Positions 48,001 through 60,427 of a stretch of 64,000 nucleotides of DNA are shown piece by piece. The stretch is from the NCBI RefSeq assembly GCF_018139145.2, contig NC_059486.1, positions 1,116,001 to 1,180,000 on the forward strand. The letters run 5' to 3'. The notes below the pieces were generated by a model. That model was given only the letters and a program-made list of their open reading frames with translations, was not told where the DNA came from and searched no databases. The stretch's first letter is position 1; each line of letters starts with the position of its first letter. The DNA comes from Gymnogyps californianus (lineage: Eukaryota; Chordata; Aves; Accipitriformes; Cathartidae). Both the position numbers and the translations under genes were made by a program.

Positions 48001-48545
48001 CCAGGTACCATAAAAATGCAGCTGGAGGGCGTCAGTCCAGCAGTTCTGGAAGAAATGTGCTTCCCTTGGCGTAGCGGCAAATCCTCTGAGCAGGGAGGAA
48101 CTTGCATCTTTCTGTTTGCCTGCTGAAACCTGTTGCACAACCAGACCAAACTGCAAAGATTTCTTTAGCTGAGGTTTTAATCAACTTTGAAAAGTGGAAC
48201 ATTTCCCAACAAAATGTTTTACTTATTCCTTTCAAAACAATAACCTGTCAGCCTTTGCCTTTTCAAATAACAAATGCACAAAATTCAGCGAGGCATCTTG
48301 TCAGTTCTTCCTTCTTACACCAAACCCAAAAACATTTTCAAGTTCTTCCAGAATGATTTTTAAGGGTTTTTTAAAATTTAATTTGATGTAAAAGTCCAAT
48401 CTTTTTTCCAAATCTGACTGGGATAAAAACTGATGTTCAGAGCCCATGGATATTATCAGGCTGCACCTGGCTGTTCTGACATTTGTCTAGAGACAAGCCA
48501 AAGCCAGAGCCACAGATCAGAGTCACTGCCTGAAGAACAAACGGC

Positions 48546-48920
48546 TCAGTCCTCCCTGCCGGGCACTTTGAAAGCACCAAACCTGGTGCTTAGATCTCTC
48601 TGCCTCTGCTTCTGCCTCAGAGCATCCTCTGCCAGCTTCTCCCTCAAGACCTGCTCTTGTGACCTATCATCTGAGCTACCCTGTCTCTCACGAAGCTGCA
48701 GTTTGTTATCTCCTGCATCTCCAGAGCAGTTTGGGGCTCCGAATGTGTTGCCTAGATGGGAGCCGCAAAGCTCCCTCAGTGCAGACTTGCATACAAAACA
48801 TATGCCGCCTTCTTCTATGGAGGCAAAACCAGCCCTTCTCAAAGCATCACTTTCTAAAAAGCCCTTACGGAGCACAAGGCTCTGATTAAAAGGAAGAAAA
48901 GTCATTTTCCATGTCTCCAT
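48546..48920 (-). CDS. Hypothetical minus-strand frame with a charged helical end, doubtful
   Basis: The frame has 124 codons. Its last ~55 residues are strongly charged and rich in Arg, Gln, Glu and Asp (for example REKLAEDALRQKQRQRD), which suggests an alpha-helical or coiled-coil segment. An AG that could act as a splice acceptor lies just before GAGATAACAAACTGCAG on the minus strand (near 48711). The opposite strand is also open for 150 codons (48433-48885), which weakens the case. No domain family was recognised. It could be a terminal exon, a non-coding transcript or chance. Confidence 0.15.
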   Translation of the reverse strand: METWKMTFLPFNQSLVLRKGFLESDALRRAGFASIEEGGICFVCKSALRELCGSHLGNTFGAPNCSGDAGDNKLQLRERQGSSDDRSQEQVLREKLAEDALRQKQRQRDLSTRFGAFKVPGRED

Positions 48921-51718
48921 TCAAGAACTGTGTTACTGAGCTTTTCAATAATTACTGAGCTAATCTGACATTCATGATCCTCTCTAACAGATGGACTTGA
49001 TTTCAGTCATTCATTCAGTGCCGTATAGGATCTGATTAATAAGATGTTACTTAGTGGAACACAGTTTCTCTTCTTCCCCAAGGACATTATCATTTTAGAA
49101 ATAATTTAAATATTACAAAGGATAGCAGGTAATTGGCAGGAGCACTCATCGTGCTGCTCTGTAATTCATGGGCTTCCTCACCACTAGGAGAGGTCTTTCC
49201 CAAAAGATCATTGATACAGTAGTTGGGAGGGAGCAGCCAGGAAGGAGATGGAATTCCTCCATGGATTTCGAGTTGTTCGCCTTTGAGCAAACAGCCTGTG
49301 CAGGATCATACCCTTTTAACAACCTATTCCTCCTGAGGTCTGCTGACCCCATGGATCCTGTTGTGGGACAGGGCATCTCCACTCTTTTCTGTCCACTCCA
49401 GTCCAAACCTGTGCATTTTCCAAGATGTTCTGTACAATTTGAAGTGCTAAGCAAATCTGACAAATAAAACAACAGCAACATTAATTGCATATTTTTTTTT
49501 TATTGCACCCAACCCTAGTGAAGAGCAGATGATACAAGATGGATTAAGATGTTGACAAGACCAACTTACTTCTTTGTTATAATTGTGCTGGGGGCTGCCT
49601 GTCTTTGTGAAGTTCAGCCCAGTGTCTCAGTGCTGACAGCCTGGCAGTGTATTCCTCCTAAGCCTCAAGCCCCTGCTGTCTTTTACAAAGAGAATATTAA
49701 TGTTCCTTCTGCCACACCAGATCCCGGGCTGTAGACCTCATGCAGTTCATTATCATTTTCCCAATAGATCTAAAATTAATTTGATACCTGCACGTCTGCT
49801 TTTTCTCATGGACATTATTGGGTTAATTAATATCTGGTTGACTTTCACAGAGCCCTGTGTGCAATACGTTTGAATATAAGCATTACAGGAAAAATGTCAT
49901 CGCATAAAAAATGCATGTTAAGTGTACCACATATTACCCTACTTCTAAAAGCAATTTAGGCTACTCACACAGCTTGTGCAGAGCTCTTTGCCCAGCCTTA
50001 CTCCTGTCTCCACACAAAGCCCCAACTTTGTATCTCATTTCTAATGTGAATCTATCAGAAACAGACTGCATCATCCCCCGCTGTTCCTCTGGTAGCTGTG
50101 TACAGCTAGTCTAGACTAGGTTGGCTGACTGCTCTTTGGGACACAAATTTGAATGTCTGGATATTTGCAAAGCGAAGGTATGCACTATAGCCCCTGCATG
50201 AGCCTCTCTATGAAGTGCCCAGCACTTCTCTGGCAGACCGATGAGCATTTGTGCTTACCCATAACACATTCTTGCCGTGTTTTGTGAGCATCACTGATGT
50301 CCCTGAAGATTAGGAGCATATTAGCTGTCTCAGAGGCTTTGGTATCTGTGCAGGGGTTCTCCCACAGCTCCCCCTCAAATGAAATGGTGCTTCACCTCCC
50401 AAGCTTCCACAAAAAGGTGGATGTGGCAGCGAAGCCAGCCTGGGGCTGCCCAGGATGCTTCTTCCCAATCCCTTCTGCACTTCAATTCCCCTGGGTGAGC
50501 CCATGCAAATATGCAGAGGTCCAGGGTACAAACTGGATTAGTAACAAAAGTCTATTTTAAAGGCAATTCACCTAAAACAGCGACAGGAAGATCTGCTGAG
50601 GATCCCGTGGAACGACAGCATCACTCTGAATTGAGCCTGCTATAGCCTGCGTGTGCTGGTACTTGGCTGGGAGCTAAAGCAGAGGCTCTGGGTGTTTGCC
50701 TTCATCTCAAAGCCCATGGCATCTTTCAGGAAAGGGACGGTGTTGACCTCTGCAGCCCTCCCCACGCACTCCCTCAGCAGTCTCCTTCTGCCTTCCTGAA
50801 CTCCTCCTGAACAGGCTTTCCTTGCCTGCAACGTCTCATCCTAAGCCCCATGTGGCTGAAATAATGCCTTCTCCTATCAAAAGAAGGAGGGGGGATTTAA
50901 TTAAAGAAATTAAATCAAACCTTCAGAGATTTGGGGGGTTTAGAACCTGAGAACTTTCTTAAATAAAATATTTTTATTACTCAAAACAACGAAAAAGTGA
51001 AGAAAAAGCAAGTGAAATTAAGCTAATGAAAATCTAAATAATTTAACCAAGAAAAGAATTCTCAATAAATGCTGGGGTTTATTTTTTTTCCTCTCAAATG
51101 TCAGACCTTTTTTCTCCTAAGCTCTCACCCACAGCTTTTGTTCCCTTTACCACCCACTCCCCAAAGCTTGCTGCAGCCTTGCTGTGCTGTTTGGAGCGAT
51201 TCCTGTGCATTGCTTGGTTTAGTCCTCAGCTTATAAAGTCTGTTAAATATTTTTGGATGTCACTCATGTCACCTGTCCTCTCAGTCGTCCTCCTTAAAAA
51301 TTATTTCTAGAAACAAGCAAGCAGAGTAGGCTGTCCCAGACTTCTAGGTTAACCACCGACCTTCTTTGTTTCTTTGGACTCTATAGTTTTTTAATTTTTT
51401 CCTATTTACAGCGCAACAGTGAGCCTGTGCTTCCCACAGTAGCATCCTCAGTGACATGTGGCAGAGCTGAAGTGGGAGAAGTGGAATCAGTGAAGTGGAA
51501 GAAGGGTTATTGTCACATCTTTCCTTTACTAGTGGAATTGAATTAGAGTGGTTAGGAAAAAACTATTCACACCCATACCAGAGACATCACAGGCCATCAC
51601 AGCTTTAGAGGAGGCTGAATTGCTTGGTTTCCCTCTGAATGAGCAGATGGACTCAGTACTTCCATGGGTTGTGTAGAACTTCAGCAGTTTGGAGGTTACC
51701 AATTCTTGTACTTTCTTT

Positions 51719-51733
51719 AAAAAAAAAAAAAAA
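51719..51733 (+). repeat. A15 homopolymer
   Basis: Fifteen A following CTTTCTTT. No retroposed transcript was recognised upstream. Confidence 0.8.
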
Positions 51734-51889
51734 CCGCAACGCAGCCATTTCACAATTTCAGGTGGATTTTTTCAGTTAACTCTTATCCTTCTGATTACCA
51801 AGGAGGATTAGGAAACATGACCTTCAAAGCCATAAAGCAAATACACAGAGGTCATGGTTAAATCTCCCGTGTATTCAACCAGCCCCAGC

Positions 51890-53090
51890 ATTTAGGGGGA
51901 CTCATCTGCTAGTTTGTGAATGTACAGGATTGGCAACAGTCCTGCAATGCATGGAGGTTCCCACATCACTACTGATGAAGCCATTGTGCCAAACAAGGAC
52001 AAATCGGAGCAAGTTTTTGAAAGGGGTCCCAAACCAAGCGGTCCTCCAAACTGAACAGTTGGAAAGCAGGAGCCATATGAGCCCTGCTTTACCATTACAA
52101 ATCACGACAGCACTCCCACGATGACCATGTGGTTTCTAGAAATATTGTGCACGCTTTGGTTTGTGCATTTGGTCTAACTGGTGCTCACTCCTGCAGCATC
52201 TCATGGTGCAATCCTATCCATATATGCCGACTGTTCACGTTAACTGGTCTAAGATACCCACTGCAGTGCATCATTTAGGACATTGATCCTTCTGCATGTG
52301 CTGATGCTTTTCCAGTCTACCAATGAATATCAGAGACCAAGCATGGTGGTGCTTCAGAAAGACATCATCCTCCGTCATTATTAACATCCATGAGCATTGA
52401 CTGTCATGGCACCCTACTGCCTCCATCACTGCATTAACCAATTCTTTGCTGGCTGCAATAGTTTCTTTGGAAAATGGAGCCGTTTCACACACATGCTAAT
52501 TTCCTATGCCTTTCAGCTGTTTTAGATAAGAATCTTGATATGTAACTCCTTCTACAACAAATGGAAAGCACTTCCTAGGGAGAGCATACGCTACTTTGAA
52601 AAACCCGGCTGTGATTCCCTGCTGCTTCATCTCTTGTGGGACAGCACCAAGTTTTTCAGTGAGGCTTTCCCAGTAGGACTTTCAGAAATGAAAAGAGCAG
52701 CAGAAGGACATGGATTCTGATGTTATGCCTGCTTTGATCTGCATAGCAAATGTCGTCGCAACATGTGTGGGATACTGTCCACAACAGCCTTATGGACAGT
52801 CTGGTGGTGGGGATGCTGGATAAGCCAGATTGGGGTGCACTTCTGTTTCCCCTGGCTGCCATGGACATAATTAGGGAGTGCTGGGCCATGAGTGAACTCA
52901 GGTGATGTTTGTCTGCTTGTGCTCCAAAGAGTTTCCATTATCATTATTTTTGTTATGGCCCAGCTGATGTTATGGCATTTGGACTTGCCAACAACCACTA
53001 TAGATCTTGTTTGGTGGCAAGGACCTCTCTGACATTTGCAGATATATTTGCCTGCCCCACTGAGAAGTCTTTTCCATGGTGCCAGTGACC
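51890..53090 (-). other. Unidentified block, possibly decayed coding or mobile sequence
   Basis: On the minus strand, frames that switch at short intervals give fairly protein-like text: 52723-52998, 52656-52889, 52271-52492 and 51892-52105, each 67-91 codons. This pattern of short adjacent frames in one orientation is what a decayed pseudogene or transposase would leave. I recognise no catalytic motif, terminal inverted repeat or target-site duplication, and cannot name a family. Confidence 0.2.
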
Positions 53091-53576
53091 TACCCAGCTG
53101 AACATTTTTTTTCGCTAGAATAGCAGGTGTTTTGCAGAATTTGCAGATGCTTGGAGTTTGGCAGGGGCTGTAAGAGGGATGCTCCTACCCTGGCCTAATG
53201 GTGGTACAAATATGTAAAGACCTGAATCAAAAAGGGAGGAAAGAGATTTAAATACTGACAAGACACACGGTATTTATAACAATACATTATAATGACGAGT
53301 AGGGAAAGCTATGGTTATTGTGCGATGTAAGCAACATGTTAATTAATGTAACAGGTACTGACAGCCTTGGCATACTGGAGGTGGTACCTGTTTCACTCCT
53401 CACTAAGAAACATCCCACATACATAAGATGCTGTTGGCTTAATAATTAATTAATATCATCAGCAGCATGCCGGGATAAGGAAAAAGACCCCTCCTCTGTC
53501 AGGCTGTTAGCTCTCTGTATCTTTTGGAACTAAATAAAGGCACAGTTTCAAGAAAATAAAAAGAGGAAGGCTCATT

Positions 53577-53702
53577 TCATAGAATCACAGAATATTTGAG
53601 CATGGAAGAGACCTCTGGAGATCATCAATCCTCCTGCTCAAGCAGGGTCAGTAGAGCAGGTAAGTCCAGGGCTGTGTCCAGTTGGGTTGTGAGTATCTCC
53701 AG
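53577..53702 (-). mobile_element. Short CR1 3'-end fragment, minus strand
   Basis: TCATAGAATCACAGAATATTTGAG is the complement of a CR1 octamer tail and 3' end. It is followed by GAGACCTCTGGAGATCATC, CCTGCTCAAGCAGGGTCAG and GTTGTGAGTATCTCCAG. It is about 125 bp and 5'-truncated. Confidence 0.88.
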
Positions 53703-56139
53703 TATTTCCTATTAGTCAGTCCATTATGCTTTTCCCAGTTGCTTCAAGTCAGCTTGTTGTGCTGGAAGCAGCAGAGCAGATCCAAAACGATCAAAAGCGA
53801 TTAGGGATTCCTGGGAATGATCTCACAGAAAGCTGCAACAAACGTTAAGTAATTATGTTGTTACAGTTTATTGTGTATGTATTAGTTTAAAACTAATTAT
53901 TAAACCCCACAGAAGACACTTGAAATAATTATACTCATTTGGAGAGACATGCTTAAAGTAACGACTCTGATTTGCAGAACCGCATTAGCTACTACGCAAA
54001 CGTTAACCAGCCCTGGGACCAAAGGCAAAAACATTCCTGTTATTCAAGAAGGATTGTGGAGTCTGAACCCCAAAATCACAACAAACTGGCCCCAGCAAAG
54101 GGCGAAGTCGGCTGGATGATCGGGGTGCCAGCCTGAGTTTCGTCCTTAGACCTGTTCTGCAGTGCCAGCACACCCAGTGAGAGCAGACTGATGCGTGTGA
54201 TGAGGGACTCTTCCCTGCACACCCAGCAATCCCTCTCTTGGGATTTTCCGTGCATATGTAGAACAATTATTCAACACACATGTGGAAAACCAAACACACT
54301 TCTGGCCTGAATTTCAATTCAGGGAAGAATCTTTTTTACTAGAAACAGTGAAGCATTGAGAACAGAGACTCCGGCGAAACCTTTCCCTCTGCTGCTTATT
54401 TATCTTCTTTTCACATATGCAAATAAAAACCCCATACTCAGCCTTCTGCTACAGTACTGGGTGCAGGCAGGATGGGGAAGAGGTCACACTGACTGCACCA
54501 AATTGGTTTATGTATCTTGCTAAATCAGATTACAGGCGCCAGACAGGAGATTTTAAATAAATTGAATATCAAAAATTTAAATACGTTTTATGAATCTTCC
54601 AGCTTCTACAAGAGCACAACATTCAAAATAATGAAGGGGTGTAAAATATGCATCCTGGGATGTTTCTGCTGGCTATAACCTTTAACAGCATCCCTCTGTT
54701 GTGTTGAGAAGCTGAACTCATGCATATTCGCTGAGCAGATTCTTGCTATTCAAGTAGCTGTCTGAGCGTTGCCTGTGAGTGCTGCTGATTCATGTTCAGC
54801 CAAGTGCCCCATTTCTTCATGCCCAGGAAACTGCCCGATGAGACTCATCAAATGTTGTGTGCCTTAAAGCTTTCTCAGAGAGACAAACCCCCCAAAACAA
54901 TGATTAGGCCCAAGCAAGTCCCAAGAGTTACCTGCCAGTCTTTACATTTACAACATTAAAGCTCTGAGGTCTGTTTCTGAGGTTTTACAGTTCATCTTTT
55001 TATGTTTAATAAAACTGGGGGAGGCATTTTGATCAATGTATTAAAAAATACACCTAGGAACCAACATAGGGGAGGATTTTGCTATGTTTATTGCAATTTG
55101 AATAATAAAAAGGCAGATGATGATACACAAAAATAATTATTTCTTTTGCTTGAAGAAATCTCTCAACACCTGCATGGAAAGATGCCAACAGCTCCAGTGC
55201 TGGAGAAGAAATGGGGAAAATTATGCAAGGAAAAGATTTTCTTGGTAATGGCAGCAGGTGACAGGAGGGCCCTGCAGCTTTGTTAGGTGTTAGAGAGGAG
55301 ATCCCTGACGTGAGACCCAGGCTGAGACCCCCCTGTGGCAACCCTCCATTGCCACCACGAGGAGTCCGGTGCAGGGGCAGGTGACCAGCCTCAGACCCAG
55401 CACCAGAGCCACAGCCGGCAGCAGGGTCCATTAATCCTGCCAGGTGACTGCACTTACGAAGCACCAGTTCCCATTCATTGGCCGTAAGGAAAGGCAGGGT
55501 GAACACTTCACCTGCAGATATCTATACTGAAGAAAGAGACATTTGGTGAGCTGACTCCCACCAATATGCTTCAGGCTGTGCCACACAGCATTTGACAGCG
55601 TTGTCCAACATTTTGATCTGAAGACTATCACTAAACAAAATTAATGATGCCCCTACCGCTTTGGGGCTGTTTTTTAACAAATAATTCTCATGGAAATCTG
55701 CCGTGTATTGGAGGTGTTGCTAATAGGTTCCACCACAAGTTATTCTTAGCCTGAGATAACACTGAATTCAGCATTAAATATTGTGGATAACAGCAGCCAA
55801 TGCCATGGCATTTGTTGGGATGGTGAATGATGACTGTGATGAGTAAATTCATTATACAACCTGACTGCTGGGTTACAGGATTCAACAGATGTTTTAAACT
55901 TGCTAAAAACAAATTGAGAATGATGCTACCAGAATCAAGACGGCACAATGCGTGGAACCATGTGTTGGAGGACAGTGGCCCAAGGAGGTCAGAGGGATGG
56001 TGGAAACCAAACCACTGTGAGCTGCCAGCACACAGTTCAATAGCAAAGAGTAAAATGGGGATCAAAGTTAAGTAGATGAGATATAGTATTTCCTCTAGCA
56101 TGGCAATAATGAGACTGTCACTGGCTCATAAATCTAGTT
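53703..56139. other. Gene-free stretch
   Basis: Mostly AT-rich unique sequence. The 150-codon minus frame at 55054-55506 has no recognised domain. No repeats were identified. Confidence 0.45.
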
Positions 56140-57325
56140 CTAAGTCTCAGGCTTTCAAAGGAGGTTGACCCACTGCAAAGAGTTCAGCAAATCGCCACAG
56201 AAATAACTAAAGGTTTGAAAATCTCTGCATAAGGATCTCCGAACAGTCAGTGTTTCTCTGGTTGATGCAAGCTCCCAAGTGACCACTCTCTGGTCTGAGA
56301 CAGTGGTACCTACTCAAGGAAGAAGGAGGAAGGAGAACAGATATGATAGCCCTCGCTGGAGGCAGACACCCAAACTCAGTGGGGCATCCTGCCAAAAGCA
56401 CTTAGGCTGATCACTTTGCTTCCATCTCAGTGTAACTCTCAAAGCTATTTTGAACAAGGAAAGGAAAGTCTTGCGATCACAGAAGAAAGAAAAACAGCTG
56501 GACTAAAAGCCAAACCTTCTCAATAGAGTCAGTGACTGCTTTGAGTGAACAGTACGACAGAGGTATCTGAGACATACTCCTATGCAAGGTGCCAGTGCTT
56601 CCCTAGATCATAATTTGAGAATGAACAAGCTCCAGGGAAGAAAAATACAGATATTTCTTTTTTCGTGCTTTACAAGTCTTTATTTTGACTATAATGCTTT
56701 GATCATTCTGCTAAAGAAAGTCTAGTTGCAGGAAGATTTTAGATCTTTGGCATCAAATTCCTGAAAAGCATAACTACAAATACTGAGACTGAGTCAGATC
56801 CTTGAGGTATTAGCAATGGACAGTAAGAAGATGTTGCAGCCTAATGCCCAGCTCAAAACTGGGGAAAACATACCATACCTGTCCAAGAAAAATTAAATCA
56901 TGAGGCCTGGGAGGTCTCAGGGTTTGGGGCAATAGAAGAGTAAACCATGTAACAACATCACAGTTCTGCTGGGGACAGGCTGAAGGAACACAATTTAATA
57001 TATAAAGGGGGAAAAGAGACCACAAATTAATCATGGATTTACCTGCGGGGAATATTTCAAATAATGAAGTGCTGAATCCAGCCCTCAAGAGCAGATCAGG
57101 AACCAGTGGCAAAAACCTGAAACCAGGCTAATCCAGATTAAAACTGAAATACCACAGTCAGGGATGGTAGTTTACCTGCTTCTTGAAGTGTGCAGTAAGT
57201 TGGATGTCTTCCTAAAATATATACTGTAGTTCATCCACAAATGGTCAATGCCCTGAAGGAGTTATGTCCTCTGTCCTGTGGGATGTGGCAGACTGGAAGA
57301 TGACATGGGTTCCTTCTGGAGAAGC
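56140..57325 (+). mobile_element. Very old CR1/L3-type LINE remnant
   Basis: The firmest part is 57130-57325. There, TTGGATGTCTTCCTAAAATATATACTGTAGTTCATCC, then GTCCTCTGTCCTGTGGGATGTGGCAGACTGGAAGATGACATGGG and TTCCTTCTGG follow the 3' end of ancient amniote CR1/L3 elements. Further left, 56165-56290 resembles the 'AGAGTTCAGCAAATCGCCACAGAAATAACTAAAGG' part of the same ORF2. The middle is too diverged to follow and may contain unrelated insertions. The left edge is approximate. Confidence 0.5.
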
Positions 57326-59835
57326 CATGAAACAAATCTCTGATGTTTTTGTATACAGACCAAGATGTATCAATTTGACTTGCTGAAAAAAGATGTATGA
57401 AAACTAAAAAGCACATCAAAAATGAGCTAAACAGTGAAGAAATTGGTTTTGGTGGAAACAGGCAAAGCTTCAGAAAACAGCATCAGTACTGGTACGACTG
57501 GTGTTTGAGGAATGTCTGAGGTAAGAAGTTCCTGTTCCTTGGTGATGCCATGATGTTAAGACCAAGATTAGGACAGAAACTGCTGGAAGTGGCCCACATG
57601 TCCCACTGAACATTTGTCTGGCCAGTACAACTTCGCACAGAGTGATGGGGACAGCAGCAGCAGCCACAGCTGGCCGCAGGTGGGAGACCGCAGTCCTTTC
57701 TTATCTCTTATCGCTATTGCCAAAGGAAAGGGGTCACCATTTTGGCCAGCAGCTGCCTTCCCACAATGAAGTGTACAACTTAAGACCCAGATCCCCACTG
57801 CTCTGATCAAGGGGAAGATGCTCCCTGGCTGGAAGAGGACCTGGGCTGGCTTCAGGGAGCGGTGCCCAAAGCCGCTCCTGCCAGAGCAGGATCTGTCCCC
57901 ACAGCGTGTCTCCCTCCTGGCCTTTGGGAGCCCCCTCTATGCACTGTTCGGATTTGGGGCGATGGTGCTCTTTGTGTTCAATTCAGGAGGTGGCTGGAGA
58001 AGGGAGGTTGTGCATCTCTGCTCCGGTACCGTGATGCTGTGCAGCGGAGTATGTAAATGTGACTGTCTTTGTAATTAGCCATTAAGGCCAACAACTAATG
58101 TTCACACAAGCCTGTGAAAGGCTATTTCTAATGGTATTGACATTATTCTATCCACATTTCAGCTTGCATGTTTTCTATTAAGATTATTTATATGCCCCTT
58201 AAAGGAAGGCCTAGCGGCCTCTATTTGCCATTCCAAGACAGTTGCATTAACTTTATCTAATGGGACATTTCAGCTATTAAACAATTCCAGTTTAAGTATA
58301 CTTCAGAAAGTTAGACATTAATTACAGCAACAAGCTTAAGAGAATTAAAGACAACTAATGAATGGGCTGCTTCATTGTTTGTCAGAAGTGATTTCTTCTG
58401 ATAGGAAATGGAGCTTAAGACCAACTTTACAAATGTGAAGTAATCATGGACCTGAAAATATATCTCCTTCCAGAAAATTTGGCAATAATTTCTGCTGGGA
58501 ATGAAAGCTAGTCAGAAAGGCACCTCCAAGCCACGCTGAGCTCTGATCCCAACATCTAATTTTAATTCTTACTTTTCATTAAACTTGTGCACTTTAGAAA
58601 GCAGATTTTTTTTTTTTTACTTTATTGTAACTACATTCACAACATTCCTAACATGTAAAACGCAATTTTTTTTCAATGCGATTTCTCTTCTTGGCTATCA
58701 TATGTCACTTCCAACCTTTTCTTCTTGGTTCCTGTTCTTGAGAGAGGAATCTTGTGTATCATTTCAGTCAGCCAGTTATGCCATTAAATAAGACTTCACA
58801 AAAGTGATGTTACATTTTTCATCCCAGAATATTTACTATTTTGAAATTCTGGGTTTTTTTAAATTTTGGAATTTGGGATTTTCCACTAGAAAATATGTTC
58901 AGAAGAGAGGAATAAAAAAGGAAAGGCATAGTTGGGGTTTTTTTTAAATGTTGAGATGATCTGTGTAATGCTCTTACCTAGGTAGTTCTGGCCTCAAAGC
59001 AAGAAAGGAGGTCCAGGATTCAAGAAGAAAGAGCAACAGTGAGCAGACTCTTCCCTTTTGATCCAACAGAGCCTTTTTTTCCTGCCTTGCCATAAATATC
59101 ACTTCCACCCCTCCATCACTCGCAATGTATCAACATCCAGTGCCGTATGACAGTGAGTATGATACATAGCCCAGTTCCAGAGTCCATATTTCAGAAAGCA
59201 TCAAAACCAAAGAATTCAGGAAAGACCTGCAGAAGCTATTTGAGGATCAGAAAATATGTCTTTTAGCAAAAGATCAAAATGTTACATTTGTAGTTTTCAG
59301 ACAGAGGAGAGCCACTGGACTGCCGTTAAAATTTTCTCTCTGTCCAGCCAAGTAAGACAGACACAGTCAAGAAGCTTACGTCTGCTGTAGGAGGTTTTGT
59401 ACCTTTACAGGGAAAAAAAAATAGGAGTCTGCAAATCAAAAATGACTGACATGCTCTATGAAAATGTGAAATGATGATATCATTGCAGTTCCTGGGGACT
59501 TACCAGCAAAGAGATTTCTGACCAGAGCCAGACTTCTCGTTGCATCCAGCAGACAAGGACACCTATGAGCTAGTAGCTGCAGGTAGATACATCTGGGCTG
59601 GATACACAACGCAGGATTTAACAGGGGATTAACCACTGGGGTTAGGAATAAATTGAATCCCAGCACTTTTTCTGCAAGGTGCACTCAAGCACAGAAGCGA
59701 TGGGCTCTGTGCAGGATGCACCAGGTGGGACTGTCTGGCCTGACCTGCGTGAAAAGGTCAGTCTAGCCGGTCACAGGGATCTCACCTGCCTTCAAATCCA
59801 GGACCTTTCTATTGCCCCTCAGGGTACGTGAGTGT
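57326..59835. other. Gene-free stretch
   Basis: Unique sequence. It includes the AT-rich, possibly conserved stretch 58080-58400 and a T13 run at 58606-58618. No gene or transposon was recognised. Confidence 0.45.
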
Positions 59836-60112
59836 GAGGGTGTCCTGGTTTCAGCTAGGACAGAGTTAATTTTCTTCCTAGTAGCTGGTATAGTGCTGTG
59901 TTTTGGATTTAGTAGGAGAATAACGTTGATAACACACTGATGTTTTTAGTTGTTGCTAAGTAGTGTTTATACTAAGTCAAGGATTTTTCAGCTTCTCATG
60001 CCCAGCCAGCAAGAAGGCTGGAGGGGCACAAGAAGCTGGGAGGGGACACCGCCAGGACAGCTGACCCAAATTGGCCAAAGAGCTATTCCATACCATATGA
60101 CATCATGCCCTG

Positions 60113-60120
60113 TATATAAA
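60113..60120 (+). promoter_or_regulatory. TATA box of LTR copy 4
   Basis: TATATAAA before CTGGGGGAG, conserved in position with copies 1 and 2. Confidence 0.72.
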
Positions 60121-60294
60121 CTGGGGGAGCTGGCTGGGAGGGGGGATCGCGGCTCGGGAACTGACTGGGCATCGGTCAACGAGTGGTGAGCAATTGCATT
60201 GTGCACCACTTGCTTTGTATAGTTTAATTCTTTTAGTATTGCTATTGTCATATTATTATTATCATTATCATTGTTTTTCATTCCTTTCTGTCCT

Positions 60295-60300
60295 ATTAAA
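60295..60300 (+). terminator. Polyadenylation signal of LTR copy 4
   Basis: ATTAAA before CTGTCTTTATCTCAAC, conserved in position with the other copies. Confidence 0.62.
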
Positions 60301-60427
60301 CTGTCTTTATCTCAACTCACGAGGGTTTTTTTTCCTGATTCTCTCCCCCATCCCAGGAGTGGGGGGGCAGTGAGCGAGCGGCTGCGTGGTGCTTAGCTGC
60401 CGGCTGGGGTTAAACCATAACAGAGGG

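Larger units (their letters stand above)
45075..53575. other. Long gene-free stretch with some candidate conserved or unexplained parts
   Basis: No recognised gene or mobile element. AT-rich, TAAT-rich sequence at 46440-46960 could be a conserved non-coding element. A minus-strand frame at 48546-48920 is listed separately. An A15 run is at 51719-51733. The block 51890-53090 looks like decayed coding or mobile sequence but was not identified. Confidence 0.4.
59841..60422 (+). mobile_element. Solo LTR, ERVL-like (copy 4)
   Basis: The element begins TGTCCTGGTTTCAGC and ends TTAAACCATAACA. It is 582 bp, with a perfect 5-bp duplication gaggg at 59836-59840 and 60423-60427. A TATATAAA box is at 60113-60120 and ATTAAA at 60295-60300. 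Its 5' half is closely related to the LTRs at 5183 and 42673, but it lacks their polypyrimidine tract. It also has the GAGCGAGCGGCTGCGTGG block near the 3' end that is shared with the LTR at 41566. It is therefore a sister subfamily. No interior is present. Confidence 0.94.

Noticed and set aside
55054..55506. 150-codon minus-strand frame
   Set aside because: Gly/Pro/Leu-rich chance composition ending in AT-rich sequence; no domain recognised.
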